NCBI GenBank assembly: GCA_016783965.1
Contig: JADHVO010000003.1
Location: 529,283 to 593,282, forward strand
Source of the DNA: Alphaproteobacteria bacterium
GTDB lineage: Bacteria > Pseudomonadota > Alphaproteobacteria > Micropepsales > Micropepsaceae
Direction of reading: 5' to 3'
DNA: 64,000 nt
Shown: piece by piece, positions 24,251 through 33,344 of the stretch
Numbering within the stretch: the first letter of the stretch is position 1
Layout: the number at the start of each line of letters is the position of its first letter
The notes under the pieces: model-generated
Seen by the model: only the letters and a program-made list of their open reading frames with translations
Databases searched by the model: none
What the model was told of the DNA's origin: nothing
Program-made: the position numbers and the translations under genes

Positions 24251-26939
24251 GCGTCCCGTCCTTCGGTTCGGCAACGGGCAGTCCGATGCGGAAGGTCGCT
24301 CCGCGCCTGTCTGTCCGATTTTCCGCTGTGAGAGACCCGCCAAAGGACTCGACAAACCCGCGCGCCACAACCAGACCCAGGCCCGTGCCCGCGACGCGGC
24401 TGTCGGACGCTTTGGCGCGGTAGAATTTGTCGAAGATCAACGGCAATTCGTCCGGCGCGATGCCAATGCCTTCGTCTTCAACTGAAAGATCCACCCTGCC
24501 GTTCTTGAGTGCGGCGCGCACGATGATCGTCGACCCTTCTCCGGAATACTTGGCTGCGTTATCCAGCACGTTGACCAAAGCCTGTTCCAACAGAAGTGTG
24601 TCAACCAGAACCAGAGGAAGGTCGGGCGGGAGATCACGCTCCACCCGATGGCGCGCTAGCCGGCGTTGAAGTCGTTGCGTGGCGACATTAACGATGTCGG
24701 CGATGTCGGCGCCCTCTTTCTTGACCCCGAGCGTCGCAGCTTCAAGTCGCGACATGTCCAGAAGATTTCCGACAAACCGGTCAAGCCGCTCGCCTTCCTC
24801 ACGTATCGTGAGCAGCAGGTCGCTCTTGTGCGCTTTCTCATACAACTCGTCATGGGCGAGAAGTGTGGTTGCGGCCCCGAGGATCGAAGCCAGTGGTGTT
24901 CGCAGGTCATGCGACAGCGAGGTAAGCATCGCGACCCGCAGCTTGTCCGCCTCGGCCAGGACCTGGGCCTGGTCCACACGCTCGGCCAGTTGCGCGCGTT
25001 CGATCGCGATGGCGGTTTGGTCGATGAGTGCGTCAAGCAAGCGTCGCTCGTCGGGCGAATAAAGCGTCTTGTCATTCGGTCGCTGCAGCCCAATGACACC
25101 CACCAAACGTTGACCGGTGCGCATCGGCAAGAAAAGGCGCTTGGCCCCGGGGAGCGTCTCGGCGTTGCGGCCCGCAGCCTCACCGCGGCTCCAACACCAA
25201 ACGGCGGCTGCCAGATCCTGCGAATCCAGCTCGTCGTCGGGTGGGTAGCCAGCGCGGATTTCGGGCCGGTTCGTTACGGGCTCGGGCAGAAGGATCACAA
25301 CGTTGGACTTGAGCATGGACGATATCTGGTAGGAGGCCGCCCAGAGGATATCGTCCAGACCGGCGATGCCTGCGAGTTTTCCTGCGAAGCTATAGAGATT
25401 GCCGGTGACGACCGCCCTGCTCGCTGCAAGGTCGGCTTGCGCGCGAACACGCGCCGCGAGATTGCCCGCGATGACAGCGACGACGAGCAGGACGGCAAAC
25501 GATACCAAGTTGTTGGGATCGGCAATCGTGAAGGTGTAGAGCGGCGGAAGGAAGAAGAAATTGTACGCCAGAACGCTCAAAAGCGACGTGAAGAGTGCCG
25601 GCCGCAAGCCGAACGAGACAGCGCTCACGAGAACCGGCAACAGAAGGAGCATGCCGGCGCTTCCAATCGTGAGCACCGAGCCGAGAACAAAAGCAAAGCC
25701 AACAGTGGCGGCTACCGCAGCCAGGCTCCAACCGTAGTGGCTCCACTCAAAGGGATCGACAGCTTCGGTCCTGACCTTCTTGGCGGCAATGGGCTCGCCC
25801 TTCAGCGAAACCGCGGTGACGCTGATGGACTCGCCCTTGCGCATGAGGTCGCGCACGACAGATCCATTGACGATCTCGAACCACCAGGGACGCTGTGACT
25901 TCGCCACGATGATCTGCGTGACGTTGTTCTTGCGCGCGTAGCCGAGGACGGTATCCGCTATGTCGCGCCCGGGCAGCGTGACCGACTCGCCGCCAAGCCG
26001 CTGCGCCAGCCGCAAAGTGTCGGCCACACGGTCCTTCTCAACTTCGCTCAAGCCTCGATGCCTCGGGCCCTCGACATAGAGCGCGACCCAGCCGGCCTTC
26101 AGCTCTTCAGCAAGGCGGCGAGCCCGCCGCACCAATTCGGCTGAGTTCGCATGCTCGCTGACGCATACGAGGATCCGCTCAGCGGCCGCCCAGGGCCCCG
26201 CGATGGCATGCGCCTGCATGTAGTCGAGCATGTCGCGGTCGACGCGTTGTGCGGCGCGACGGAGCGCCAGTTCCCGCAGGGCGGTGAGGTTGCCGGGCGT
26301 GAAGAAGTGCTTGAGGGCACGCTCCGCCTGTTCGGGTACATAGACCTTGCCTTCTCGCAGCCGCTTCAGAAGATCATCAGACGTCGTGTCGACAAGCTCA
26401 ATCTCCGCAGCCGCGTCCAGGATCTCGTCCGGAACCGTCTCGCGAACCTGGACGTGCGTGATCTGGGCCACGACGTCGTTCAGGCTCTCGACGTGCTGGA
26501 CGTTCAGGGTCGAGTAGACATCGATGCCCGCAGCAAGAAGCTCCTGGACGTCTTGATAGCGCTTGGGATGACGGCTTCCCTCGGCGTTGGTATGCGCCAA
26601 TTCGTCGACAAGCACGAGGGCGGGCCGACGCTGCAAGATCGCGTCGATGTCCATCTCGGCGACCACATGGCCTTTGTACAGGCTGCGCTTCTTGGGGACC
26701 GACTCGAACCCTTTCGTCAGTGCGTCGGTCTCGATGCGGCCATGGGTTTCGACGACGCCGATGACGACATCGACACCTTCCAGGCGTCGCTGACGCGCCT
26801 GCGTGAGCATTTCATAGGTCTTGCCCACGCCCGGGGCGGCGCCCAGGAACACCTTGAGCTTTCCGCGACCCTCCTTGTTCGCCTGCTCCAGCAGGGCTTC
26901 CGGGGATGGTCGCTCCAGATCAATCGCTTTCGAAGCCAT
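24240..26939 (-). CDS. kdpD: KdpD sensor histidine kinase
   Basis: An 899-residue sensor with the full KdpD layout: N-terminal ATP-binding KdpD domain with a Walker A (GAAPGVGKT, residues 33-41), a Usp-like domain (LVCVSEHANSAELVRRA), four membrane segments (~residues 400-500, DUF4118), a GAF-like domain, HisKA with the phosphorylated histidine near residue 676 (SHDLRTPLASI), and HATPase (ENALVNVLDNAAKYS-type N box, EDEGIGIAPDE). It senses potassium status and controls KdpE. It lies 14 bases after kdpC. Confidence 0.95.
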   Translation of the reverse strand: MASKAIDLERPSPEALLEQANKEGRGKLKVFLGAAPGVGKTYEMLTQARQRRLEGVDVVIGVVETHGRIETDALTKGFESVPKKRSLYKGHVVAEMDIDAILQRRPALVLVDELAHTNAEGSRHPKRYQDVQELLAAGIDVYSTLNVQHVESLNDVVAQITHVQVRETVPDEILDAAAEIELVDTTSDDLLKRLREGKVYVPEQAERALKHFFTPGNLTALRELALRRAAQRVDRDMLDYMQAHAIAGPWAAAERILVCVSEHANSAELVRRARRLAEELKAGWVALYVEGPRHRGLSEVEKDRVADTLRLAQRLGGESVTLPGRDIADTVLGYARKNNVTQIIVAKSQRPWWFEIVNGSVVRDLMRKGESISVTAVSLKGEPIAAKKVRTEAVDPFEWSHYGWSLAAVAATVGFAFVLGSVLTIGSAGMLLLLPVLVSAVSFGLRPALFTSLLSVLAYNFFFLPPLYTFTIADPNNLVSFAVLLVVAVIAGNLAARVRAQADLAASRAVVTGNLYSFAGKLAGIAGLDDILWAASYQISSMLKSNVVILLPEPVTNRPEIRAGYPPDDELDSQDLAAAVWCWSRGEAAGRNAETLPGAKRLFLPMRTGQRLVGVIGLQRPNDKTLYSPDERRLLDALIDQTAIAIERAQLAERVDQAQVLAEADKLRVAMLTSLSHDLRTPLASILGAATTLLAHDELYEKAHKSDLLLTIREEGERLDRFVGNLLDMSRLEAATLGVKKEGADIADIVNVATQRLQRRLARHRVERDLPPDLPLVLVDTLLLEQALVNVLDNAAKYSGEGSTIIVRAALKNGRVDLSVEDEGIGIAPDELPLIFDKFYRAKASDSRVAGTGLGLVVARGFVESFGGSLTAENRTDRRGATFRIGLPVAEPKDGTHGV

Positions 26940-26953
26940 CCCGGGAGGATAGC

Positions 26954-27529
26954 CTAGCCGTTATGGCTCTGCATCGCGTCAAGTGCGAGATTCAGCTTGA
27001 GCACGTTCACGTGCGGCTCGCCGATGATGCCCGCAATCCGGCCCTCTATGTGGTCGGAGACCAGCTTGCGGACCGCATCTTGCGAAAGCCCGCGGGCCTT
27101 GGCCACGCGCGGCACCTGGAAATAGGCGCCCGCGGGCGTGATGTCCGGATCGAGCCCGCTGGCGGACGTGGTGACGAGGTCGATCGGTACCGGCGTCCCC
27201 GGATTCTCGGCCTGCAACTTCGCGGCGTCGGCCTTGACGCGATCCACCAGCTTTTTCGACGTCGGACCCAGATTGGAGCCGGACGAATTGGCCGCGTCAT
27301 ACCCGTTGCCCGCTGCGGACGGGCGGCCATGGAAATACTTCGGGCTGGTGAACATCTGGCCGATCAGCTCGGAGCCGATGACCTTACCGTTCTTTTCGAC
27401 GAGACTTCCGTTGGCCTGATGCGGGAAGAGGATCTGTGCGAGTCCAGTCATGCCCAACGGATAGGCAAGGCCGGTGATGAGCGTCATGACGACGATCATC
27501 AGGATTGCGGGACGGATTTGTTTCAGCAT
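26954..27529 (-). CDS. kdpC: KdpC, potassium-transporting ATPase subunit C
   Basis: A 191-residue protein with one N-terminal membrane helix ([20 protein letters not shown]) and a periplasmic domain with [20 protein letters not shown] and [23 protein letters not shown], all KdpC hallmarks. It stabilises the KdpFABC complex. The ATG at 27529 lies eight bases after the kdpB stop. A much longer open frame upstream only reflects kdpB read out of frame. Confidence 0.95.
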   Translation of the reverse strand: MLKQIRPAILMIVVMTLITGLAYPLGMTGLAQILFPHQANGSLVEKNGKVIGSELIGQMFTSPKYFHGRPSAAGNGYDAANSSGSNLGPTSKKLVDRVKADAAKLQAENPGTPVPIDLVTTSASGLDPDITPAGAYFQVPRVAKARGLSQDAVRKLVSDHIEGRIAGIIGEPHVNVLKLNLALDAMQSHNG

Positions 27530-27537
27530 GACAGTCC

Positions 27538-29679
27538 TCACACAAGGCCGACGGCGTTGATCAGAAGGTCGATCAGCTTGATGCCGACGAACGGAATGAT
27601 GATGCCTCCGAGACCGTAGACCAGAAGGTTGCGGCGCAAGAGGCTGGCGGCACCGACGGCGCGATAGGCAACGCCACGCAACGCCAGCGGAATCAGTGCG
27701 ATGATGATGAGCGCATTGAAGATGATGGCCGACAGGATGGCACTCTGCGGCGAGTGCAGCGCCATGATGTTCAGCGCCTGCAACGGTTGGTAGAATGCAA
27801 CGAACATCGCCGGGATGATCGCAAAGTACTTGGCGACGTCGTTGGCGATCGAGAACGTTGTCAACGCACCGCGCGTCATCAGCAGTTGCTTGCCGATTTC
27901 GACGATCTCGATGAGTTTTGTCGGGTCGCTGTCGAGGTCGACCATGTTGCCCGCCTCGCGGGCGGCCATGGTGCCGGTGTTCATCGCCACGCCCACGTCC
28001 GCCTGGGCAAGTGCGGGTGCGTCGTTGGTGCCGTCGCCGCACATGGCGACCAGCTTACCCTGCGCCTGCTCGTCGCGGATGAGCTTCAGTTTGGTTTCGG
28101 GTGTGGCCTGCGCCAGGAAGTCGTCGACGCCCGATTCTGCTGCGATGGCGGCAGCCGTGAGGGGGTTATCGCCGGTAATCATCACGGTGCGGATGCCCAT
28201 CTTGCGCAGCGCCGCAAAACGCTCGCGGATACCGCCCTTGACGATGTCCTTGAGCTGGATGACGCCGAGCAACTTGCCGTCCTTGGCAACCGCGAGCGGC
28301 GTGCCGCCCGATTTTGCGATGCGCTCGGCCATGGCGATGAAGTTCGTCGCTGTCTCGGTGCCCAGCACCGCAACCGCCGCAGTAACCGGATCCTTGGTCG
28401 CGGAAACCGCAGAAACACCCGAACGCTCGACAACGTAGTTTATCACCGCATCCACGGCGCCCTTGCGCACCGATGCTCCGTCCACGTCGATGCCGCTGAT
28501 GCGGGTCTGGGCGGAAAACGGAATGAAGCGCGCATTGAGCTGGGCCATGTCGCGGGCCCGAATGCCGTACTTGTCCTTTGCGAGGACGACGATGGAGCGC
28601 CCCTCCGGTGTCTCATCGGAGAGCGATGCCAGCTGAGCCGCATCCGCCAGGTCCTGGGCGCTGACGCCCGTGATCGGCAAGAATTCGGTCGCCTGGCGAT
28701 TGCCGAGCGTAATGGTGCCGGTCTTGTCGAGCAGCAGCGTGTCGACGTCACCGGCGGCTTCGACCGCACGGCCCGACATGGCAAGCACGTTGAACCGCAC
28801 CAGGCGATCCATACCCGCGATACCGATCGCCGACAGGAGCGCTCCGATGGTCGTAGGAATCAGCGTGACGAACAGGGCCACCAGCACCAGCACAGAGATC
28901 GCGCCGCCGGCGTAGGCCGCGTAGCTCGGGATCGTCGCGACCGCGAAGACGAAGATGAGCGTCATGCCGGCGAGCAGGATGTTCAGTGCGATCTCGTTCG
29001 GCGTCTTCTGGCGCTCGGCGCCTTCGACAAGGGAGATCATGCGGTCAAGGAATGTCGAGCCCTGTGCCGCGGTGATCCGCACCTTGATCTGGTCCGAGAT
29101 GACGGTCGTACCGCCCGTGACCGCGGAGCGATCGCCGCCCGACTCGCGGATCACGGGAGCGGATTCACCGGTAATGGCAGCTTCATTGACCGAAGCGACC
29201 CCCTCGATGACCTCGCCATCGCTGGGGATGAGATCGCCCGCTTCTACCAGGACAGTGTCGCCCGGCTTCAGCTGAGTCGCCGGCACCATCGTCCATTTCG
29301 CGCCAGATTTGTCGTAGAGCTTCGCCGCCGCTTCGATCTTCGTCTTGCGCAGGCTCGCGGCCTGCGCCTTGCCACGGCCTTCGGCCACGGCTTCGGCGAA
29401 GTTCGCGAAAACAACGGTGAACCAGAGCCACAGGTTGATCTGGAAGGAGAATGCCAGGTCCTTTCCTCCCGTGAACAAGTCGCGGAAGAACAGGATCGTG
29501 GTCAGGGCCGCGACGATCTCCACGCAGAACATGACCGGATTGCCGATCATGTGGCGCGGATTGAGCTTCTTGACCGAATCCCAGATAGCCGGAATCAGAA
29601 TGGCCGGGTCGGTGAGGGTCGAAGCGCTCCGCCTGCGATGCTCGACGCCCACGGGAGAGGCAGGTGTTTTCGCGTCCAT
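27538..29679 (-). CDS. kdpB: KdpB, P-type ATPase subunit
   Basis: A 713-residue P-type ATPase. Motifs: TGES in the actuator domain (170-173), phosphorylated Asp318 in [11 protein letters not shown], the nucleotide-binding domain and the hinge ([19 protein letters not shown]). Membrane segments flank residues ~45-95, ~235-280 and the C-terminus. It drives K+ uptake with KdpA. An ATG at 29679 with GAGG nine bases upstream is preferred over the in-frame TTG at 29694. It sits 11 bases after the kdpA stop. Confidence 0.96.
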   Translation of the reverse strand: MDAKTPASPVGVEHRRRSASTLTDPAILIPAIWDSVKKLNPRHMIGNPVMFCVEIVAALTTILFFRDLFTGGKDLAFSFQINLWLWFTVVFANFAEAVAEGRGKAQAASLRKTKIEAAAKLYDKSGAKWTMVPATQLKPGDTVLVEAGDLIPSDGEVIEGVASVNEAAITGESAPVIRESGGDRSAVTGGTTVISDQIKVRITAAQGSTFLDRMISLVEGAERQKTPNEIALNILLAGMTLIFVFAVATIPSYAAYAGGAISVLVLVALFVTLIPTTIGALLSAIGIAGMDRLVRFNVLAMSGRAVEAAGDVDTLLLDKTGTITLGNRQATEFLPITGVSAQDLADAAQLASLSDETPEGRSIVVLAKDKYGIRARDMAQLNARFIPFSAQTRISGIDVDGASVRKGAVDAVINYVVERSGVSAVSATKDPVTAAVAVLGTETATNFIAMAERIAKSGGTPLAVAKDGKLLGVIQLKDIVKGGIRERFAALRKMGIRTVMITGDNPLTAAAIAAESGVDDFLAQATPETKLKLIRDEQAQGKLVAMCGDGTNDAPALAQADVGVAMNTGTMAAREAGNMVDLDSDPTKLIEIVEIGKQLLMTRGALTTFSIANDVAKYFAIIPAMFVAFYQPLQALNIMALHSPQSAILSAIIFNALIIIALIPLALRGVAYRAVGAASLLRRNLLVYGLGGIIIPFVGIKLIDLLINAVGLV

Positions 29680-29690
29680 TGTCTTCGACC

Positions 29691-31418
29691 TCAATAGAGA
29701 TTGCCGGCTTGCATCGCGAGGTGCTCGACGATCGGGCCGAGCGCGAGAGCCGGGAAATAGGTCAGGCCACCGACGATCAGGATCACGCCGACGACCAGGC
29801 CCACGAACAGCGCGCCGTGGGTCGGAAACGTGCCGGCAGATACCGGCACGATCTTTTTCGATGCCAATGAACCTGCAACAGCGAGCATCGGCACGATCAT
29901 CAGGAAACGACCGACGAACATCGCCACACCGAGCGTGACGTTGTAGAGCAGAACGTTGGCCGAAATGCCAGCGAAAGCGCTTCCGTTGTTGCCGGTAGCC
30001 GAGGTGAAGGCGTAGAGCATCTCACTGAAGCCGTGCGGGCCCGAGTTGTTTAAGGCCGCTACGCCATCCGGCAGGACGCAAACCAGTGCGGTGAAGCCGA
30101 GGATCGACAACGGCAAGATGAGGATGGCAAGCATCGCCATCTTCACTTCCCGGGACTCGAGCTTCTTGCCGAGATATTCCGGGGTGCGGCCGACCATCAA
30201 GCCGGCGACGAACATCGCGACGATGACGAAGAGCAGCATGCCGTAGAGGCCGGAGCCAACGCCGCCGAAGATGATCTCGCCGAGCTGAATGTTGATCATC
30301 GGGATCATGCCGCCCAACGGCATGAAGCTGTCGTGCATCCCGTTCACCGCACCGCACGAGGCATCAGTCGTGACCGTGGCGAAGAGCGCAGAGTTCGCGA
30401 TGCCGAAGCGGACCTCCTTGCCTTCCATGTTGCCGCCCGCCTGAAGAGCATTTGCCGACTGGTCGACGTGGATGGATGCAAATGCCGGATTGAAACTGGA
30501 TTCCGCCGCGTAGCAGACGACAACGCCGGCCAGGAACAGCACGCCCATGACAGCAAAGATCGCCCAGCCTTGGCGCTCGTCGCCGACCATGCGTCCGAAG
30601 AGGTTGGTCAGGGCGGCGCCCAGCGAGAAGATCAGCACGATCTGGATGAGGTTCGTCAACGCGCTCGGGTTTTCGAAGGGATGAGCCGAGTTGGCGTTGA
30701 AGAAGCCGCCGCCATTGGTGCCCAGCATCTTGATGACCTCCTGGGAGGCCACCGGTCCTTGAGCGATCGTCTGCTTGAAGCCATCGATTGACGTCACGTC
30801 GGTGTAGGCCAGCAGATTCTGCGGCATACCCTCAAAGACGAAGAACAGGCCGACCACGATGGAAAGCGGAAGCAGGATGTAGAGGGTGCAGCGGGTGAGA
30901 TCGACCCAGAAATTGCCGATGCTCTGGGCCGATCGCCGGGCGAACCCGCGCACGAGCGCGACGGCAAGGGCAATACCGGTGGCCGCTGAGACGAAATTGT
31001 GCACCGTGAGTCCCGCCATCTCGACGAGGTAGCTCATCGTTGTTTCCGGCGTGTAGGACTGCCAGTTCGTGTTGGTGACGAAGCTGATTGCCGTGTTGAA
31101 CGCCAGGTGCTCACCCACGGCCGGCAAGTGCTGTGGGTTGAAGGGCAGCCCGGCCTGGAGTCGCTGCAAGAGATAGAGCGACAGGAAGCCGGCCAGGCTG
31201 AACAGGAGTACGGCGAAGCCATACGTCGTCCAATGCTGCTCCTCGTTCTCCCGTACGCCCGAGATCGCGTAGGTCAGCCGCTCGATCGGGCGCAGAACGA
31301 AGGAAAGGAAAGTTCGCTCCCCGTTGAACACGCGCGTCATGTAGCCACCGAGTGGCCGCGTTATCGCGATGATGATCACCGAATAGACGATGATCTGAAT
31401 CCAGCCATTGGCGGTCAT
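29691..31418 (-). CDS. kdpA: KdpA, potassium channel-like subunit
   Basis: A 575-residue membrane protein with the four pore loops of the Trk/Ktr/KdpA fold: [47 protein letters not shown] and GNNGSAFAG. These match the known high-affinity Kdp filter, so this copy should be a normal K+ pore. It is the third gene in the minus-strand run (27-residue peptide, kdpF, kdpA, B, C, D, E). Compare the orphan copy at 33341, whose filters differ. Confidence 0.96.
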   Translation of the reverse strand: MTANGWIQIIVYSVIIIAITRPLGGYMTRVFNGERTFLSFVLRPIERLTYAISGVRENEEQHWTTYGFAVLLFSLAGFLSLYLLQRLQAGLPFNPQHLPAVGEHLAFNTAISFVTNTNWQSYTPETTMSYLVEMAGLTVHNFVSAATGIALAVALVRGFARRSAQSIGNFWVDLTRCTLYILLPLSIVVGLFFVFEGMPQNLLAYTDVTSIDGFKQTIAQGPVASQEVIKMLGTNGGGFFNANSAHPFENPSALTNLIQIVLIFSLGAALTNLFGRMVGDERQGWAIFAVMGVLFLAGVVVCYAAESSFNPAFASIHVDQSANALQAGGNMEGKEVRFGIANSALFATVTTDASCGAVNGMHDSFMPLGGMIPMINIQLGEIIFGGVGSGLYGMLLFVIVAMFVAGLMVGRTPEYLGKKLESREVKMAMLAILILPLSILGFTALVCVLPDGVAALNNSGPHGFSEMLYAFTSATGNNGSAFAGISANVLLYNVTLGVAMFVGRFLMIVPMLAVAGSLASKKIVPVSAGTFPTHGALFVGLVVGVILIVGGLTYFPALALGPIVEHLAMQAGNLY

Positions 31419-31425
31419 GGGAACC

Positions 31426-31515
31426 TCAGAACCGCTCGGGGCGGATAAGAGCGTAGACGAGATAGACGAGAAGGCCGGCGGTTACCGCCGCTGCAAGGAT
31501 GTAGTCGAGGCTCAT
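31426..31515 (-). CDS. kdpF: KdpF small membrane subunit
   Basis: A 29-residue one-helix peptide. The helix ([17 protein letters not shown]) ends in the KdpF motif IRPERF. AGAGGAC lies six bases before the ATG, and it sits seven bases before kdpA. KdpF stabilises KdpABC in the membrane. Confidence 0.88.
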   Translation of the reverse strand: MSLDYILAAAVTAGLLVYLVYALIRPERF

Positions 31516-31526
31516 CGGTCGTCCTC

Positions 31527-31610
31527 TCAGATCCGGTCACAGGCGATCGTGTAGGCAATCCCGATGATGAAGAGTGCCGTTCCACCGACCACGAGAAGGA
31601 AATCCAGCAT
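31527..31610 (-). CDS. 27-residue membrane peptide ahead of kdpF
   Basis: A one-helix peptide (LLVVGGTALFIIGIAYTIACDRI) with AAGGGA about nine bases before the ATG at 31610. It ends 11 bases before kdpF. Its C-terminus (ACDRI) matches the ending of the helix in the peptide just before the second kdpA (ACDRL at 33225). Similar short peptides are familiar in alphaproteobacterial kdp operons. It is probably an accessory of the Kdp pump; this is inference from position. Confidence 0.7.
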   Translation of the reverse strand: MLDFLLVVGGTALFIIGIAYTIACDRI

Positions 31611-31711
31611 AGCGAAAGTCCCTTGTTTCATCGCTCGTCGAGCGCTCAGAAATCCACGGGGCCTGCCGGCCCGAACACATAAGTGTGCAGATGCGAGATA
31701 CGGCTTACCAA

Positions 31712-31732
31712 CATAAGAATTCCATTGGAAAG
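31712..31732 (-). promoter_or_regulatory. Putative kdp promoter element (minus strand)
   Basis: Read on the minus strand: CTTTCC, four bases, then GAATTCTTATG. The same pair of blocks occurs upstream of the second kdp locus (32832-32853, spacing five). The element overlaps a TTCCA-T-TGGAA palindrome (31720-31730) and lies about 100 bases before the 27-residue peptide. KdpE binding or promoter function is inferred. Confidence 0.45.
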
Positions 31733-31736
31733 CGGC

Positions 31737-31752
31737 GCTGACCCAGGTCAGC
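31737..31752. promoter_or_regulatory. Inverted repeat GCTGACC-CA-GGTCAGC
   Basis: Perfect 7-bp arms, two-base spacer, directly next to the kdp promoter element and 32 bases past the stop of the minus-strand gene at 31784. It has no T-run on either strand, so an operator is more likely than a terminator. Confidence 0.35.
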
Positions 31753-31783
31753 AAACTGCGAAAATGGCTATTGGGTGGGCGAC

Positions 31784-32050
31784 CTATGGCTGCAACAGGA
31801 TTGTGAACAAGGCGGCGAGCGCCAGGGGCACGGCCAGCACCAGCCCGGCCTCGAAGAGCACATGCCTGAGGGAGTTGTCCTCAGAGGGCGCGACAGCCGC
31901 AGGCTCCGGAAAGTCGTGCCGCTCCGGCCAGCCGTCCGGCCGCGCTTCGTCGTCCAGCACGAAGGTCGTGTCCGCGATCCGCTCGCGCGCCTCGAACAGC
32001 GAGAGTGCCTGCAAGGCTTCGGTACTGGCTTCGTTGGTGTTGTTGTTCAT
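31784..32050 (-). CDS. Small protein with C-terminal membrane helix
   Basis: An 88-residue product (from the ATG at 32050) with a polar N-terminal part (ALSLFEARERIADTTFVLDDE) and a C-terminal hydrophobic helix (LRHVLFEAGLVLAVPLALAALFTILL). This is a tail-anchored topology. It lies upstream of the kdp operon on the same strand. No family is recognised; ribosome binding site is weak, and an ATG at 32077 is an alternative. Confidence 0.5.
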   Translation of the reverse strand: MNNNTNEASTEALQALSLFEARERIADTTFVLDDEARPDGWPERHDFPEPAAVAPSEDNSLRHVLFEAGLVLAVPLALAALFTILLQP

Positions 32051-32227
32051 GGCACGCAAGAGAATGACAGCGCGCAAGACTTCGGCTTTCGCCCATAAGA
32101 AATCGATGTGAATCGAGCCGGTGACAGGAAATTCGATAGGCTCGGCATGCTCCGGGTACTGAAAATCGCATCGAAAACTTAGAGCGTGACGATTACCTGC
32201 TGATCAGCTTTCAATGGAGCCAGCTCA

Positions 32228-32419
32228 ATGGCACGACCGCCTGTATTCGTCCTGCCCGGTGGATTCATCCCGCCCGTGGCGCTGCTCTGCGTCGTTCCAT
32301 ACGAAGATGAGCCTCCCGGTCGGGCCGAGTTGGCTTCAACGGCGCGCCGCGATTCGAAAGAACGCTGGCTCTCCCGCCTCCGTGGGTTCTTCACGGGGGA
32401 CCGCCGTGGCGTTCGCTAG
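32228..32419 (+). CDS. Possible small hypothetical protein
   Basis: A 63-codon frame with GGAG eight bases before the ATG. The product has a hydrophobic N-terminal stretch (FVLPGGFIPPVALLCVV) and a basic C-terminus (RLRGFFTGDRRGVR). No family is recognised. It lies in the poorly coding gap between the two kdp loci. Confidence 0.35.
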   Translation: MARPPVFVLPGGFIPPVALLCVVPYEDEPPGRAELASTARRDSKERWLSRLRGFFTGDRRGVR

Positions 32420-32443
32420 TTCGCGCAGCGGCACGCAAGCCCT

Positions 32444-32780
32444 CTACTTCCGAAGCCGCAGGACCGCCTCGGCCAGGCCCGCTCGACAGAGAGCGTTCGA
32501 CTGGATCGCCTGGTACAGTGTCTTGAGGTCGACGTGGGTGCCGGTGGTCGTAAGAACCTCAGTGGAATGATGTGCTCCTCCGAGCGCGTACCCGAACCCA
32601 CCGGTCAAGCAACGCAGCAATTGTGGGCTGCGAGCAGGGCTGGCGGATGGCCTCCAGGAAGTCATCAAGCGACACCCAGGTGTCTGGCTTGATCGCCAAG
32701 TGCGGGTGACTGCGCGCCATTGCACTGCATGTCGGCCATGCATCCATAAGTTTTCGATTCGAATTCGGCCCAGGCACCAT
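32444..32780 (-). pseudogene. Possible frameshifted small gene
   Basis: Two overlapping minus-strand frames look like halves of one protein. From the ATG at 32780 one frame gives a plausible helix (WVSLDDFLEAIRQP...TIAALLDRWVRV) and stops at 32559. In a neighbouring frame, residues resume with VDLKTLYQAIQSNALCRAG and stop at 32444. The junction would be near 32560-32600. No family is recognised, so the case rests only on protein-like composition in both halves. Confidence 0.3.
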
Positions 32781-32831
32781 AGGATTTTCATAAGGACCAC
32801 CCTTCACCCTGGGAACGGTGAGGTACTGACA

Positions 32832-32853
32832 CTTTCCGCTTCGAATTCTTATG
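32832..32853 (+). promoter_or_regulatory. Putative promoter element of second kdp locus
   Basis: CTTTCC, five bases, then GAATTCTTATG, the same blocks as at 31712-31732 ahead of the main kdp operon. It lies 22 bases before the GTG at 32876. A CTGACA (32826-32831) sits 16 bases before CTTATG and could act as a -35 with CTTATG near -10. Confidence 0.45.
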
Positions 32854-32875
32854 CCGAAACCGCGTATCAGGGGGC

Positions 32876-33205
32876 GTGAACCACCCTTCCTCCGTCTTGC
32901 GCGTGCTGTTCGGTTTCGTCGTTGCTGTGGCCGCCGAAGCTTTCGCGGCGCAGGGCGAAAACCCGTCGATGTCAGCCAGCACGCTCGATCGCCCCTGCGC
33001 CGCGCTGGCCCAGCCGACGCCGAATCCCACACTTCGGGCTTACGTCTTGGGCTATTGGCAGGCTCTGGCCGCGCCGAGGCAAACCTCGGACGGCGCCGGA
33101 ACAATTCTGGACCGCGTCAAGTATGCCTGTACGATAGACAGCGAACTGTCGCTCTCAAAGGCGATCGAACGGGCTTTTGCGATGCGGTACGGACCAACGC
33201 GATGA
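32876..33205 (+). CDS. Small secreted two-cysteine protein
   Basis: A 109-residue product from a GTG start, with a signal peptide (SVLRVLFGFVVAVAAEAFAAQ) and a mature domain with two cysteines (PCAALAQP and KYACTIDSEL). The pattern LRAYVLGYWQAL...ILDRVKYAC...KAIERAF recalls HdeA-like small periplasmic proteins, but the match is only by layout. It lies 19 bases before the small membrane peptide and second kdpA and is probably in their operon. Confidence 0.5.
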   Translation: MNHPSSVLRVLFGFVVAVAAEAFAAQGENPSMSASTLDRPCAALAQPTPNPTLRAYVLGYWQALAAPRQTSDGAGTILDRVKYACTIDSELSLSKAIERAFAMRYGPTR

Positions 33206-33224
33206 GCAAGCCGTACATCCCGCG

Positions 33225-33344
33225 ATGATGGATGCTGTTTTGCTCGCTTCACTGGCGATCGCATCCGTCGCTGCGTTGCTGTTCATCAGCGCCTGCGACA
33301 GGCTGACAACCACCGATCCACTGAACTCGAAGGACAAGTCGTGA
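33225..33344 (+). CDS. Small membrane peptide ahead of second kdpA
   Basis: A 39-residue peptide with one helix (AVLLASLAIASVAALLFIS) ending in ACDRL, then a short polar tail. It overlaps the second kdpA by four bases (GTGA), a strong sign of coupled translation. The ACDRL ending matches the ACDRI peptide at 31527 in the main kdp operon, so the two are probably related accessory subunits. An ATG at 33228 is an alternative start. Confidence 0.6.
   Translation: MMDAVLLASLAIASVAALLFISACDRLTTTDPLNSKDKS

Noticed and set aside
27530..28042. Upstream extension of the kdpC frame
   Set aside because: This part overlaps kdpB in another frame and is Arg-rich; the KdpC membrane helix begins at the ATG at 27529.
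27754..29697. 647-codon plus-strand open frame
   Set aside because: It lies fully antisense to kdpB, whose motifs are unmistakable. The product is Arg/Asp/His-rich and unlike any family.
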